This document shows, one piece after another, positions 1 to 11,887 of a stretch of DNA of 64,000 nt. Made by a program: the position numbers and the translations under genes. The notes under the pieces are model-generated. The model was given only the letters and a program-made list of their open reading frames with translations, did no database searches and was not told where the DNA came from. Within the stretch, counting starts at the first letter, position 1, and each line of letters begins with the position of its first letter. Origin of the DNA: Saposhnikovia divaricata. Its lineage: Eukaryota; Streptophyta; Magnoliopsida; Apiales; Apiaceae. Location of the stretch: positions 138,860,148 to 138,924,147 of the forward strand of contig CM071598.1 in the NCBI GenBank assembly GCA_036435485.1. Direction: 5' to 3'.

Positions 1-2069
1 CACTTTACAGAACATAGTATAAGATTAAACAAGTAATAAAAATGTAAGGTATGAATCCTATTTGTTCTAAGTGGCCGTTTCACCCTAGTGTCCAGATACT
101 AGGGTTCTCAAGGGGATCCCTAGCCAGGTCTTTGAGTGAGGGCAGGTGTGTGAGAGTATGAATGACTATATAAAGTAACTGGAATTGTGAGCTTGGTTGA
201 CATAGTTATAAAAGTTAACCAATCAGTTTATATGAACCAAAGTATACAGCATAGCCAGCACATCACATCAGAGAAGCTGATTCATCAGTTTATATAGATT
301 ACAGTTGAACCAAGAGTAGAACTAATATAAACCATTACCATTTCTCAAATTTTGACACTCACATATTGCTTCAGTAAGGCATAGTCCTCAAAGTCTGAAT
401 CAGATTGCTTAGTGTAAACAGGGATTTTACATACAAACATAGTCTGTATAATCAAACATTATCACAATCAACTTTGACTTATCATACCTATGAACAGATA
501 TATATATATATATATATATATATACCCAAATCAACTTTAGTATTCAAGATATTTTCAAGATCAACAAGTAAATGAACAATTATATCACATAACTTAGTTT
601 CCAGTATGGAAGCACATAATTGACCAAGTCAAACTAAACGTAATTCATATTTCCACAGAGTCTAAACTAAGGAACTCAAGTTTGGACTTGTAATAAAATG
701 TTTTCATTTGGCTAGTCAGATCACAAGTATCCCAAATATGTCAAATTTAAACGAAATTCAAATTATATCATTTGTCTTTACCAATTCGAGAATCTAGCTG
801 TATCAATACTCAAAATGATATACGAATCAAAGTGATTCAACCATATGCTCCTTTATACAGAAGGACTACATCATTAATTTCGACAGTACCATAAAAGTAA
901 ACATGCAATCACATAAATTTCTCAAAGAATTCCAAATTTCTGAGATTAATAGAAGTTATACCTTTGCCCGAGGCCTCGTAGTCTTCTTGGGACTTACCGA
1001 TCCAAACTCGTCGAGTTCCGAGTTGACTCACCGAGTTGACTTCGTTTTGTCCGATTTAGGGCTTCATCACATTCGATTTAGGGATTTTTATCATAATCGA
1101 AGACTCGATTTATGATCCTCTTCAATAATCCTGCACAAACCCTCGAAAATCGAATTAGGGTTTCAAAATATTGAAACATAAAATTAAAAACATGTGCGTG
1201 TGTGTGCATATCGTGTATATACATATAAATGTGATTTTGATTTATAAATCGAGATCGATTTAGGCGATAACGATTTGTATATCAAAAATCCTTTTTCTAT
1301 ACCCAACCCAAAAATTTTGTGTCGATTTGAGATTTCTGAAAATCAAACCGATGATAAGATGATGTGTAGTGTATAGAATGGTGTTTGATTGATATATCAT
1401 CGGAAAAGAAACGGTGAACTCGTCGGAAAAATGAAGAACAACCGATAGGTTTCGAGAGAGAAACGAGAGAGAATGAGAGACTAACGCGGCTGCTACACAC
1501 ACACAATAAATAGTACATTATATTTAGTATATATATTTTCTGTAATGAACGACCAAGATTAACTTATCATAAGGATGGATGGTCAGGATTGTAGGGTTTT
1601 AATAGAATTGGGCTGGGTTAATCAGAGTTGGGCTGGACTGATTTAAATGGACTGGGTCAAAAATATCTGAAAATAATATATATATATATATATATATATA
1701 AATTTTCAAAAATAGTTTTGAAAAATAATTATTAATATAATAATATATTAAATATTTATACTAGTAATTATACTAATATTTTGATTCTTTGTATTTGAGA
1801 TAAATATCATTTTAGTATCTCAAAAATATTTCTGAATTTAAATTCGATAAATATTTGCTCGAATAGTTTTATCTTTAACCCGTGGGAAAATTAAGTTCTC
1901 GATAAAACCCGATCGATAAAGTTTCATATGTTATCATTATCGATGAATCTGAGTTTTAGAGATTTAATAATCCGGAAAGATATCTTTTTCGTGAGATGAC
2001 TATAAATAATGATAAATTTTCTCTAAAAATATATAAATATTTATAATATTTATATATCAATATAAACCA
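1..2069. other. Unclassified AT-rich flank, possibly LTR-like
   Basis: I recognise no gene here. Positions 950-1160 and 1260-1510 are richer in CG-containing words and are followed on the minus strand by a TATA-like word near 1506-1512 and a CT-rich leader at 1440-1480. This resembles the promoter and leader of an LTR read leftward. It does not match the long LTR at 7815-10949, so it is not a visible second LTR of the adjacent copia element. The short ORFs here look like chance ORFs. (TA)n tracts lie at 498-524 and about 1676-1700. Confidence 0.35.
498..524. repeat. (TA)n microsatellite
   Basis: About 13 uninterrupted TA dinucleotides seen directly; a similar tract lies at about 1676-1700. 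Confidence 0.9.
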
Positions 2070-3641
2070 TTATTTTGAAATTTCCAACATTCCTAAATCC
2101 AAACGGAGTCTAGTGAATCTTTCGGAATTCAATGGTTTCGTGAAAATGTCCGCGAGATTGTACTCAGTTTCGATATGAGTCATTTTTATATCGCCTTTAT
2201 TGACATGATCACGTAGAAAATGATGTCTCACATCTATATGCTTAGATCTTGAATGTAACACGGGATTTTTGCTAAGATCAATAGCACTCGTGTTATCGCA
2301 TAAGATTGAGATCACATTAAATTTAATATTATAGTCGGCTAGTGTTTGCTTCATCCACAAGATTTGAGCACAACATTTTGCAGCCGCTATATATTCAGCT
2401 TCCGTTGTGGAGATAGATACCGAATTTTGTTTCATGGAAAACCAAGATACTAGGCATCCTCCCAGAAACTGACATGTACCACTTGTACTTTTTCTGTCGA
2501 CTAAATGTCCGGCATAGTCTGAATCAGAAAAACATACTAAGTCGAATGGTACTCCTTTAGGATACCAAAGACCTACATCAATGGTTCCTTTTAGATATCT
2601 CAATATCCTTTTTACTGCGAATAAGTGAGATTCTTTTGGTGCTACTTGGAATCTAGCACACTTACAAACACTATATTGAATATCGGGACGGCTTGCGGTA
2701 ATGTATAGCAAACTACCAATCATGCCTCGATATTTCTTAGTGTCAACGGGTGTTCCGTTGGGATCTTCTGTTAATTTATCAGAAGTCGACATAGGAGTAT
2801 ATATAGGTTTTGAATTTTCCATTTCAAATTTCTTTAGCATCTCTTTACAATATTTCGATTGTGAAATATGGATGCCTTCGTCAGATTGCTTAATTTGCAA
2901 TCCTAAAAAGAAATTTAATTCAGCCATCATACTCATTTCGAATTCTTTGCTCATGTTTTGAGAGAATTCTTTACATAGTGCATCATTTGTTGAACCAAAA
3001 ATGATGTCATCTACGTATATTTGTACAAGCAAGATATCATCTTTTTCTTGTCTTGTAAATAAGGTTTTATCGGCAGTTCCCATTTTAAAATTGTTTTCTA
3101 ATAGGAACTTGCTCAACCTTTCATACCAAGCTCTTGGAGCTTGTTTTAAGCCATATAGAGCTTTGTATAATTTGTATACATACTCCGGATGTGTGGCATC
3201 TTCAAAACCGGGAGGTTGTTTAACATAGACTTCTTCCTCTAATATCCCGTTTAAGAAGGCCGATTTCACATCCATTTGGTATACTTTGAAATCTTTGTGA
3301 CACGCGTAAGCTAATAACATTCGAATTGATTCAATTCGTGCTACGGGTGCATAAGTTTCATCAAAGTCTATCCCTTCCATTTGGGTATAGCCTTCAGCGA
3401 CTAATCTCGCTTTATTTCTAATTATTGTTCCGTTTTCATCTAACTTGTTTCTAAATACCCATTTGGTTCCAATTATGGAAGTATCTTTGGGTTTTGGAAC
3501 AAGTTCCCAAACTTTGCTACGAGTGAATTGTAATAGTTCCTCTTGCATAGCAGAGATCCAATCCTCGTCTAACAAATCTTCTTTAGCGGTCTTAGGTTCT
3601 ATTTGTGATAGAAAACTAAGATGATTCACAACATTTTGTAC
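2070..3641 (-). pseudogene. copia reverse transcriptase-RNase H (3' part of pol)
   Basis: This is the RT and RNase H part of a copia polyprotein, which copies element RNA into DNA. It opens with the linker to integrase, then has the RT core (WVFRNKLDENG, QMDVKSAFLNG, LYGLKQAPRAWYERL) and catalytic YVDD in YVDDIIFGSTN. The C-terminal RNase H has the expected acidic motifs (DSDYAG, TEAEYIAA, DNTSAI) and the usual family ending ADIFTKP...LGMLE, so the C-terminus is complete. It is in frame with the integrase ORF upstream and separated from it by a single TAA at 3642-3644. The ATG at 3629 is not a natural start. The domain reads as a nearly intact enzyme that can no longer be made as one polyprotein. 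Confidence 0.9.
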
Positions 3642-4970
3642 TTATGACCGCGTTTGAACTCCTTTATTTAGGTCTCCAAGGACATTGTCCAAAGGATGAC
3701 TTCTAATAATAGGAATTTCTTTTGGAAGTTCAACTTCCGTTTCGGCTAATTCTAATGGATTTCTTGGAACAGGGGTACCGAGATCCATATTTTCGAATTG
3801 TCGAATAATATTTTCTACATCGTCTTGTTTAACATTATTGTTTTCAACAAGATCTTTGTACTTTGATGATGGTTTACTTTCATCAAATGCTACATTCATT
3901 GATTCTTCCACAACAAGAGTTTTAAGATTGAATACTCGATAGGCTTTGCTATTTATAGAGTATCCAAGAAATATACCTTCATTTGATTTAGGATCAAATT
4001 TAGTAAGGTAGTCTTTCGAGTTTAGTATAAAGCATTTGCATCCGAATACTCGAAAGTAACTTAGTTTCGGTGTTTTGCCAAAATAAAGCTCGTAAGGAGT
4101 CTTTTGTGTTATTGGTCGTAGCAAAACCCGATTAAGAATATGGCAAGCGGTAGACATCGCTTCGGCCCAAAAATATTTAGGTCGACGATATTCATTTAGC
4201 ATTGTGCTAGCCATTTCTTGTAACGTTCTATTTTTTCTTTCAACTACTCCATTTGATTGTGGAGTGTATGGAGCGGAAAAATTATTTGTGATACCATTTT
4301 CATCACAAAAGTTTGTAAAACTAGAATTCTCAAATTCTTTACCATGATCAGTCCGTATATAGACTATGGTACTATTTTGTTGATTTTGAATCTTTTTACA
4401 TAAAGAAGAGAAAGATTCAAAAGCATCACTTTTAGATTTGCGAAATTCTGTCCACGTGAATCGTGAATAATCATCAACGATTACTAACGTATATGTACAA
4501 CCTCCAAGACTTTGTATTGGAACTGGACCAATTAGATCCATATGTAAGAGCTCGAGAGGTCTAGAGGTTGATACCATAAACTTTGCTTTGTGAGATGCTC
4601 GAATTTGTTTTCCAATTTCGCAAGCTTCACAAGTATGATCTTTTTGATAATTCAATTTTGGTATACCTCGTACATGATCTTTAGTTGATATGTTTTTAAT
4701 CAACTTCATATTTGCATGTCCTAATCTTCGATGCCATAGCCAAGGATCATCGTTTGTTGTGATTAGGCATACATTCTCATTCTTGCTCATGTCACATGTA
4801 TAGACATTTTTGTTTCGAGGGCAAGTGTGAACCAATTTCCAATTTTTATCTAGAATTGAACAATGAGTAGTGTAGAAAATTACCTTGTATTCATTGTCGC
4901 AAAGTTGACTTATCGAGAGAAGATTGTACTTTAGCCCCGTGACTAGTTGTACATTTAAAATCTTGAACGA
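3642..4970 (-). pseudogene. copia integrase (middle part of pol)
   Basis: This is a copia integrase. It has the GAG-pre-integrase zinc-binding region (WHRRLGHAN, then CEACEIGKQ), the core DDE domain (HMDLIGPV, IVDDYSRFTW, RTDHGKEFEN, YTPQSNGVVERKNRT) and the copia C-terminal GKKT-like segment (KTPYELYFGKTPKLSYFRVFG). Catalytic D, D and E are all visible in HMDLIG, RTDHG and VERKN. The open frame reaches at least to about 4970, where a frameshift separates it from protease; it ends at TAA 3642-3644. Residues before VHTCPR (segments such as LKYNLLSISQLCD) are read in the same frame and belong to the family. Confidence 0.88.
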
Positions 4971-5152
4971 CTATTCCCGATGTCTCCGATGCCGACAATG
5001 ATTCCTTTACTACTATCTCCAAATGTGACACTTCCCGCAGTGACCTTTTTAATGTTGTTCAATAATGACTTGTTGCCAGTCATATGTCTTGAGCAACCAC
5101 TATCAAGGTACCACATGTCTTGCTTAGCGGCAAGACAAACCTACAAAATAAA
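4970..5152 (-). pseudogene. copia aspartic protease fragment
   Basis: The copia protease signature WYLDSGCSRHMTGN is read on the minus strand at about 5079-5119, with catalytic Asp in DSG. It is in the same reading frame as gag but separated from it by TGA (5153-5155) and TAG four codons later. The frame continues through segments such as VTFGDSSKG and closes near 4970, where a frameshift leads into the integrase frame. The two stops could reflect decay or a programmed gag/pol boundary; the sequence alone does not decide. Confidence 0.75.
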
Positions 5153-7735
5153 TCAATTATACTTATAGGTACCCTTTTGTCTTGAGGGCCCTGGGGTTAG
5201 TTCATCATAAATAATATTTGAATTTGCATGACAAAATCTAGGCATAAAATAATCATTGTTAGGCATATGGATATTTCGAGGTGCATGATGTCTAACATGA
5301 TTTTGTGGATATCTATCATTATCATAAAATCTAGAGTTAACACGATGCATATTATTTCTAGCATTTGCAAAGTAGGGAGCATTACGAATAGGAACATGTT
5401 GATATCTAGATGCATACCTACTAGCATTGTTATAATACATTGTGTTTCTATTTTGAGACATAATAGGTTGTTGAAACCTTTGTTGCTTTTGACCATTATA
5501 AGAAACTTTGTTAAATGGTACTTGTTTTTCAACCTTCTTGTATGGTCTTGATCTTTTACGAATCCATACATGCTTCCCCTTAAATTCACCATTCTTGAAT
5601 TTGCAATATAGGACCGAATGTCCATCTTTGTTGCAATAAGTACATTTTAAAGATTGTGGTTTAGGAGGAGCTATTATAGGTTGCACTCTTGGTTGAACAT
5701 CTCTTTTAGGAGGAGCGTTCTTATCATATCCTAAACCTTCACGGTTATAGGAGATTTTTGAGTGCACCATTTTATCTAACATCTCATTGCCTTTAGTAAA
5801 TCTTTGAACAACAGTTTCAAGATTTTCTTTTTCTTCTACTAAGGCATCAATCTTGTTGTTAAAGAATCTTGCTTGATCCATAACTTGAGCCATGAGCTTG
5901 AAATTTTCTTCTTTTAATCTTTGAGTTTCATCTTGTAATTCTTTTTCTTTTAACTCAAAAATTTTTGATAGCTCATTCTCTTTTTCAAGATTGTTTTGAG
6001 ATGTTAAGTTGTCTTGAACTATTGATTCGTTTTGAATCTTTAAGTTCAATAGATCAACATGAAGTTTACAAATATTATCATTTAGTTGTAACTTCTCATT
6101 TTCCAACTCTTCTACTTGAAGTACTACAGATACATTCTCTACTTCAAGATTGAGAGCGTTGTCTTTGAATTTGTTGACTTCAACTTTTAAGAGATGATTT
6201 TGATCATTTAAAAATGTCATTTCATTCTCGTTTTGTGTTTGTATATCCATCATCCGAGTAAACTCTTTACTTTGATTATGATACATTTCTTCAAGTTTCA
6301 TTTTCTCGGACCATAATGAATGAAGTCTTTTATCAACATCTTTATACTTATTGTTGATACCTACTACAAGCTCAATTAAATCATATTTACTCATATCAAC
6401 TAGATTCAAGTTAGATTCATCTAATTGCAATTTATTTGAGATGTAGTTGAGATTAGAACTTACCTCTTGATGCGAAGTGGAGGCTCCCGTTGAAGTAGCT
6501 TCATCCCCGATAGCCATTAAGCACAAGTTGACAACTTCTTCACTAGCTTCCGGAGCTTCTTCATCTTCACTTAAATCCCAACCGTTTTCCGCCACGAGAA
6601 TTCTTCCTTTAGCAAGCTTTGGACATTCTCTTTTGAAGTGACCCGGTTGCTTACACTCGAAACACACTTCTTGTGTTTCCTCCGGATTTTGTTCCTTATA
6701 TTTTGGAGGAGTGTAAGGGAGATTGTTATTGTTGTTGGCATTATTATAGGCATTAGTATTTTGAGTGCCTTTGCCTTTATTATAGCTCGTTGTTGGAAAA
6801 TTACTCTTATAGTTAGGACTATAATTTTGAGAGTAATTTGGCCTTCCGTTAGAGTTAAAAACTCTTTGTTGATTATTTGATTTTAGGAAGCCTTTTCCAT
6901 ATCTTTGAGCTTTGCTTTGTAGCACACGACGAAGTTGTCTCGTTAGTAAAGCAATTTCGCTTTCATCGAGATTTTGGAGTTCTTCGTTTAACTCCTCGTC
7001 GTTTTCATTTTCATCGATCAATATAGCCTTTAAAGCAATATTTTTCTTTTTGTCTTCCACTTTAGGAATGACCTTATCCGGAATATTATCTTCTTCGTAT
7101 GCACGAAGATTCCCGAATAAACTATCGATGTCATAATCATTTAGATTATGCATTTCTTTTATGGTAGTAACTTTAACCTTCCAACTAGGAGGTAAAGATT
7201 TAAGAACTCTTCGGTTCTTCTCATTTTGAGTATAACTCTTTCCGAGTTGAGATAATTCATCGATTATACGAGTAAATCTTGTTTCCATGTCGATGATATT
7301 TTCTCCTTCTTGGAGTTTAAAGTTCTCGTATTCTTGGATTAAAGTATCCATTCGAGAATCTTTTATATCAATGGTTCCTTCGTAGGTAACCACTAATTTG
7401 TTCCACATTTCTTGTGCGGACTTGCAATTATTTACTCTTTTATATTCTTTTTCTGCAAGTGCACTTGTGAGAACCATTTCCGCCTTTGCGGCTATATTCA
7501 TCATATTTTCCTCGGCGAGAGTGTATTCACTAACCTTCTTTTCAACAGTGACACCTTCAACCGTTTCGGTAGGAATAACAACTCCGTCTTCTATGGCCAT
7601 CCATACTTTGACTCCTTGAGATCTAGCATAGATGCGAAATCTCGTTTTCCATGTTGCAAAGTTGGTGCCATCAAATAGAGGAGGGCGAGAGCTTGATAGG
7701 CCTTCACCGCAACCGATGGTATTTAGATACACCAT
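5153..7735 (-). CDS. copia gag, 860 residues, two zinc knuckles
   Basis: This is the retrotransposon capsid protein. The N-terminal ~200 residues form a UBN2/gag domain (FDGTNFATWKTRF, then QEMWNKLVVTYEG). A first CCHC knuckle, CFECKQPGHFKREC, lies near residues 355-368. A long Glu/Lys/Leu/Asn-rich coiled-coil stretch spans about 440-660. A second knuckle, CTYCNKDGHSVLYC, lies near 697-710, followed by a basic Asn/Arg-rich tail. The ATG at 7735 lies about 65 bases after the PBS, as expected for the first ORF. The ORF ends at TGA 5153-5155 and protease follows in the same frame. The large size and coiled coil fit Sirevirus gag. It is open throughout and could be translated if transcribed. Confidence 0.88.
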   Translation of the reverse strand: MVYLNTIGCGEGLSSSRPPLFDGTNFATWKTRFRIYARSQGVKVWMAIEDGVVIPTETVEGVTVEKKVSEYTLAEENMMNIAAKAEMVLTSALAEKEYKRVNNCKSAQEMWNKLVVTYEGTIDIKDSRMDTLIQEYENFKLQEGENIIDMETRFTRIIDELSQLGKSYTQNEKNRRVLKSLPPSWKVKVTTIKEMHNLNDYDIDSLFGNLRAYEEDNIPDKVIPKVEDKKKNIALKAILIDENENDEELNEELQNLDESEIALLTRQLRRVLQSKAQRYGKGFLKSNNQQRVFNSNGRPNYSQNYSPNYKSNFPTTSYNKGKGTQNTNAYNNANNNNNLPYTPPKYKEQNPEETQEVCFECKQPGHFKRECPKLAKGRILVAENGWDLSEDEEAPEASEEVVNLCLMAIGDEATSTGASTSHQEVSSNLNYISNKLQLDESNLNLVDMSKYDLIELVVGINNKYKDVDKRLHSLWSEKMKLEEMYHNQSKEFTRMMDIQTQNENEMTFLNDQNHLLKVEVNKFKDNALNLEVENVSVVLQVEELENEKLQLNDNICKLHVDLLNLKIQNESIVQDNLTSQNNLEKENELSKIFELKEKELQDETQRLKEENFKLMAQVMDQARFFNNKIDALVEEKENLETVVQRFTKGNEMLDKMVHSKISYNREGLGYDKNAPPKRDVQPRVQPIIAPPKPQSLKCTYCNKDGHSVLYCKFKNGEFKGKHVWIRKRSRPYKKVEKQVPFNKVSYNGQKQQRFQQPIMSQNRNTMYYNNASRYASRYQHVPIRNAPYFANARNNMHRVNSRFYDNDRYPQNHVRHHAPRNIHMPNNDYFMPRFCHANSNIIYDELTPGPSRQKGTYKYN

Positions 7736-7798
7736 TTAGGATCACTTTTTGTTGTGCCTGTAAATCTGTAAATCACTTAACAAACACGTTAAAAAGCA

Positions 7799-7814
7799 CT
7801 GTTCTGATACCAAT
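7799..7814 (-). other. Primer binding site (initiator tRNA-Met)
   Basis: On the minus strand the sequence next to the LTR reads ATTGGTATCAGAACA, close to the common plant copia PBS TGGTATCAGAGC, complementary to the 3' end of initiator methionyl-tRNA. It fixes the inner LTR border at 7815. Confidence 0.85.
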
Positions 7815-10800
7815 TGATAGGTCCCGTAAGAGGGCTATATTAAGCTAGAAGGGGGGTTGAATAGCTTAATTACCAATTTAAAAATTATTTTGGCGTTTTA
7901 AAATAATTTTCCCTTTTTAAAACTTTACCGAGTCGTTATGCAGTTTATACGTGCAGAAATAAAAGACAAGGAAGGAAAATACCACACAGGAGATTTTATC
8001 CTGGTTCGCGATGGCGCAACCCCTAATGGATTCGCTCACCCCTACTCCAGTCCCCGAGCTCCTCTCCGAACTCGAGATTTTCCCTTAAAAATAACTCGCT
8101 CCTTTAGTAGGCGGAGAAGCCTTTACAACCCTATAAATATTGGTCTTGGTACGTATCTCCGAGACACTACCTCACAATAAATATAAAAACCCACAAGACT
8201 CATCTTGGGTTGTAACTCCCCGCTACACCCTCAAAGTCGTTGTGAAAAACCTACACAACTTATCTTAGACAGCAACTCCCCGCTACTTCTTCAAAGTTGA
8301 TGTAGAACCCTTGGTGTAGTCTTTGAATTCCTCGCTTTTGCCGGTCTTGGATCTTAGATGCAAGGTCTTGGGTCTTTCCTCTTCTTCACGGTGCAAAGGC
8401 CACTAACTCCCCGTTAATGCCTAGGACTTGGGTCTTAGAACGAGAATCACCTCACTTCAACTTCACCTCACTGCAAAACTTAGAAAACAATATCTACGAA
8501 ACAAACCCTAATATAAAGAGAGGTTTGGACTTAATATGTCCTAAGGTGACTATAATATTCTTACCCGAATATTAATTAAAGTAAGTTCAATAAGCTTTAT
8601 TTGCTTATGACTTTTTAATACAATACTCCGTATAGTGAGATTTAAATATATCTCGGAGTTTGTAAATCTTGATTACTTTAACAATTTGCAATTTAATATT
8701 ATTTGGCCAATTAAACACAACACACAAATAAACGCACACGTACGTAAAAGTAACTCGGCTTATCTATAGGATAAAACGAGGGTCGCTATTATGCGTTAAA
8801 ATACTGCGGAATGTAAAATCACTCACAAGTGTGAGGACGAGAAGAAAAAGTGCGGAAGGTAAAAATCACTCACAAGTGTGAGGACAAGAATAAAAGGTGC
8901 GGAAAATATATAAACGGCTTTCGCCACGCTATTATGCGTTTAAAGTAGTATCACTCACAAGTGTGAGGACTAGAAGAAAAGAGTGCGCAAAATATATAAA
9001 TAGAAGCTTAACAACTTATTTCCCCCGGAACACTAGAGGTGATAGAAGGGAAACAAATCACGCTTTAGCACAATTATATATATCACAATAATAATAATGG
9101 CCAAAGTAAGTGCGTTAAAGATTTAATTAATTAAGGCTTTTAGATTCTTTTCCCTCGGAACACTAAGGTGATAGAAGGGAATTAAATCAAGCTCGATGTA
9201 ATTATTTGACCGTCGTCAAATATAACCTCTTTTTGAGGTGTTGTAATATTTCGAATCGTCTTGTTCGAAATTTAATCCTTGTACGGATTTTTATGGTCTC
9301 GGTTCAAGATCCGATATAAGAGCTCACTAAAGAGAATAAGATGAAGGTATAGAGCTCTTATATGTATATAAAATATGGTCGGTTAAGACTCGAATAGTGA
9401 AGCTAAAAATTACCACTTTTGGAGATCGTCGGAGAAAGTTCGCCGGAAAAATTCGCCGGAGGTTCGGTCGGATTTTGGCTTGTGGACGAACTTGGGCAGC
9501 CCTTCGGGAGGCCGGATGGTAGTGGTAGAGGAGCTTGCTTGGTGGGAGAGAGCTTGGTTGGATGAACTAAGCTTTATGGAACAAAAACCTTGTATATATT
9601 GTAAGTATATATAAGAGAGAGAAGGTTTTTGAGATGAAGTGGGTGTAGAGAGTGTTTGGATATATTTAGAGAGCTTCCACTTCAAAAATCCCAGCAAGTA
9701 TTTGGCTTCTTAGCTTGTTGAAAATGGGTGGGGGAAGGGGTGTATTTATAGGAGGAGTTGGGTGGAAGGAAGGGTGTGGATTTAAAGTAAAAGGAGTGGT
9801 TGAGATTGAAAAGGTGTGGATTGATGAGGTGGAAAGTGGTTTTGTGTTTGTTGGGGGTGGTATTGTGTTTCTTTGCAAGTGGGGGTGGTATTCTACTAAA
9901 ATATTCCAGCTGTGTTTTAGCTCTAATTAATTGTATCGGACTCGTATCAATTAACGAATAAATACGTAACATGTTTCGTTAATTAAATACCCGAATAATA
10001 CGAAAATACCCAATAAATAATTCTAAAATTATGGAGCATTTAGGAATATTATAAAATAATATTCTGGAAAGTTTGGTCAATTTTGGTCAACGTTGACTTG
10101 GTCAAACGTGGTCAACTGTGGACCCACTGTCTCGATTTTCGTGCCCGGACCAAAATTCTCAGAAAATTACGAAATTTTTATCATGAATAGAAAATAACAT
10201 TTAAGTGACCCATCTCAAGTTTCAAGTCATTCTAGCAAGTGGAAGTATTTTATTTGGATTTAATACGATTAAATCAGGTTTCGTTTCCGAATAAAATACG
10301 ATTGGTCTTTCTTTGAAGTAGACACATCTTTTGACCAATGTTTTGACTAGAATAAATACTTAGAATATATTTCCTAATATATAAAACATTTTGAGAGTGT
10401 AGGAAATATTTTTGAGTATTTAAAATAATTTTCTCCAAAAATGGAATAAATTTAAGAAGTGGGAGAAAAATTACTTTAAATATTTCTGGCATGAGATAAA
10501 AATGAGTATTAATATTCTACCACTGAATATTAATATTCTTGAGGATAAAAATATTTTGAGTGCTAAGGCGGAATAATTTTTTTAATAAAAACTGATCGTT
10601 TTTAAATATAACACGAGTTCTCTAAAGAATATTAATTCTCGAATATTCTTTGTTCGAGCCTGTCGCCTTATTACTTTTGCAGCGGAGATCTAAAAAATTC
10701 ACACCTCGATATTTCTTGTTCGATCTTATTGCCTTGGTGTAGAGATATATTCCATAAAAATATAATTTGATTTTTCATAATAATGGAATATCTCTTATAA

Positions 10801-10949
10801 TTGAAAATAGATATTGCTAGAATTGACTTTTAACTTTTGACAGAATCAATTAAATTATGACCTAGTGGAGAGGATAACTAAGTACAATTAAATTTTATGT
10901 TAAATTGTACAAATACCAAAATAAATAATATATCGAAGATATCCTTTCA
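7815..10949 (-). repeat. 5' LTR of the Sirevirus element (outer border uncertain)
   Basis: The inner border is set by the PBS; the minus-strand LTR ends ...GGGACCTATCA. A minus-strand TATA box (TATAAATA) lies at 9743-9750, so R-U5 alone is about 1.9 kb. U5 holds short direct repeats: a CTCACAAGTGTGAGGAC word at about 8820, 8868 and 8951, and an AACTCCCCGCTAC word at about 8213 and 8273. The outer border at 10949 is an inference from a terminal word TGAAAGGA that mirrors TGATAGG at the inner end. If right, the LTR is about 3.1 kb. The short ORFs inside are taken as chance. Confidence 0.5.
9743..9750 (-). promoter_or_regulatory. LTR TATA box
   Basis: TATAAATA on the minus strand, in the expected orientation and upstream of the R-U5 part of the long LTR. 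Confidence 0.55.
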
Positions 10950-11408
10950 GATGACTAGCCCCTCCTTCTAGCGCCAAACTCGACCCACAGCTTGGGGTCG
11001 CACACTTCCATATTGTGCTTGATAGTATATTGGACTAATTCCTCATGATGTTGAGCCTTCATATGGAGAAACGTAGTAAGATAGCAATGTTGTTTGTACA
11101 CCCTGGGCTGCGACCTGGTAGCTGCGATCCCGAGGCCGGGCTAGCACGAGACGCCTAGAGGCCTAGAATGAGACCCCTTGGAGGCCTAGCATGAGACCCC
11201 TTGGGTGATAGTGTCTTCAAGAGATCTATGAGATAGAGGTGAGGCTATCCTCAATCGGGCCTCATGCCTTGCTGATCAATCTTCATTATTTGGGCCCATT
11301 AAGAGAGGTGGACCCCTTGTATAGTCATTTGAGCCTGTTTAGGATCCATGCTGAGATTCAGGCATAACAGTACTTTAAACAAATCATCTCTCTTACGCGT
11401 TATTATAA
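10950..11408. other. Unclassified GC-richer stretch with a 28-bp direct repeat
   Basis: No gene is seen. Around 11153-11205 a word containing GAGGCCTAG.ATGAGACCCC occurs twice about 28 bp apart. Composition differs from the AT-rich DNA on both sides, so this may be an old transposon fragment, but I cannot assign it. Confidence 0.35.
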
Positions 11409-11764
11409 CTAGCTTATAGCCCGTGCAAAGCACGAGTTACTTTTAATTTTTTATAATTTATTTATCATAATATTATAAATATTAATTTTAATATGTTATT
11501 AGAAAATTTCAAACCTTACATCTTTGTAAATAATAATTTTTAGTATTAGATATAAATTAATATATTGTTGACGAGAATTGATCCTTAGACCTCTGTATAT
11601 AACAATTTTAGTATTATTGTATCTAACGGATCTAACGGTCATGATCTATTTGAGTTGAAGATCCAACGGTTGTAACTAAGGGAGAACAAAAAATGAGGGG
11701 ATGACAAAAAAATAGAGGTTAACCAAAATACAAATTATACCCCTTTCACTTATTATAGTATAGA
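11409..11764 (-). mobile_element. Small non-autonomous Helitron (356 bp)
   Basis: On the minus strand it starts TCTATACTATAATAAG and ends with a short hairpin (CGTGC-TTT-GCACG) followed by ...AAGCTAG. The flanking bases are A and T on the + strand, matching Helitron insertion between A and T without target duplication. It encodes nothing. Confidence 0.75.
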
Positions 11765-11887
11765 TAGTATAAATAGGCATTTTATAGATTTTTTAGTATA
11801 GATGTAAATCTATATAATTAGTTTTTTTTATTTACTATGTCATGGATAAGAATTGATCTTTTAACTTATGCCAGTATTATCTTATTA

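Larger units (their letters stand above)
2070..10949 (-). mobile_element. Sirevirus-type Ty1/copia retrotransposon, one LTR recognised
   Basis: Reading leftward the order is LTR (from about 10949), primer binding site at 7799-7814, gag with two zinc knuckles, protease, integrase, reverse transcriptase and RNase H, which is the Ty1/copia order. The 860-residue gag with a coiled-coil middle, the G-rich run near the LTR end and RT signatures such as YVDDIIFGS point to the Sirevirus lineage. Coding lesions are few: stop codons between gag and protease, one frameshift near 4970 and one in-frame TAA at 3642. Neither a polypurine tract nor a matching 3' LTR is recognisable left of 2070, so the element is either truncated just after the pol stop or continues in a form I cannot identify. 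Confidence 0.8.

Noticed and set aside
1960..2010. Possible left LTR end of the copia element (AGATATC...GATGACTA similar to 10935-10960)
   Set aside because: The similarity covers about 20 bases only and the flanking DNA does not align, whereas LTRs of such an intact element should match over kilobases.
5141..5172. Possible mini-intron between gag and protease (GTACC...TTTTGTAG)
   Set aside because: At 32 nt it is shorter than plant introns, and removing it breaks the shared gag-protease frame.
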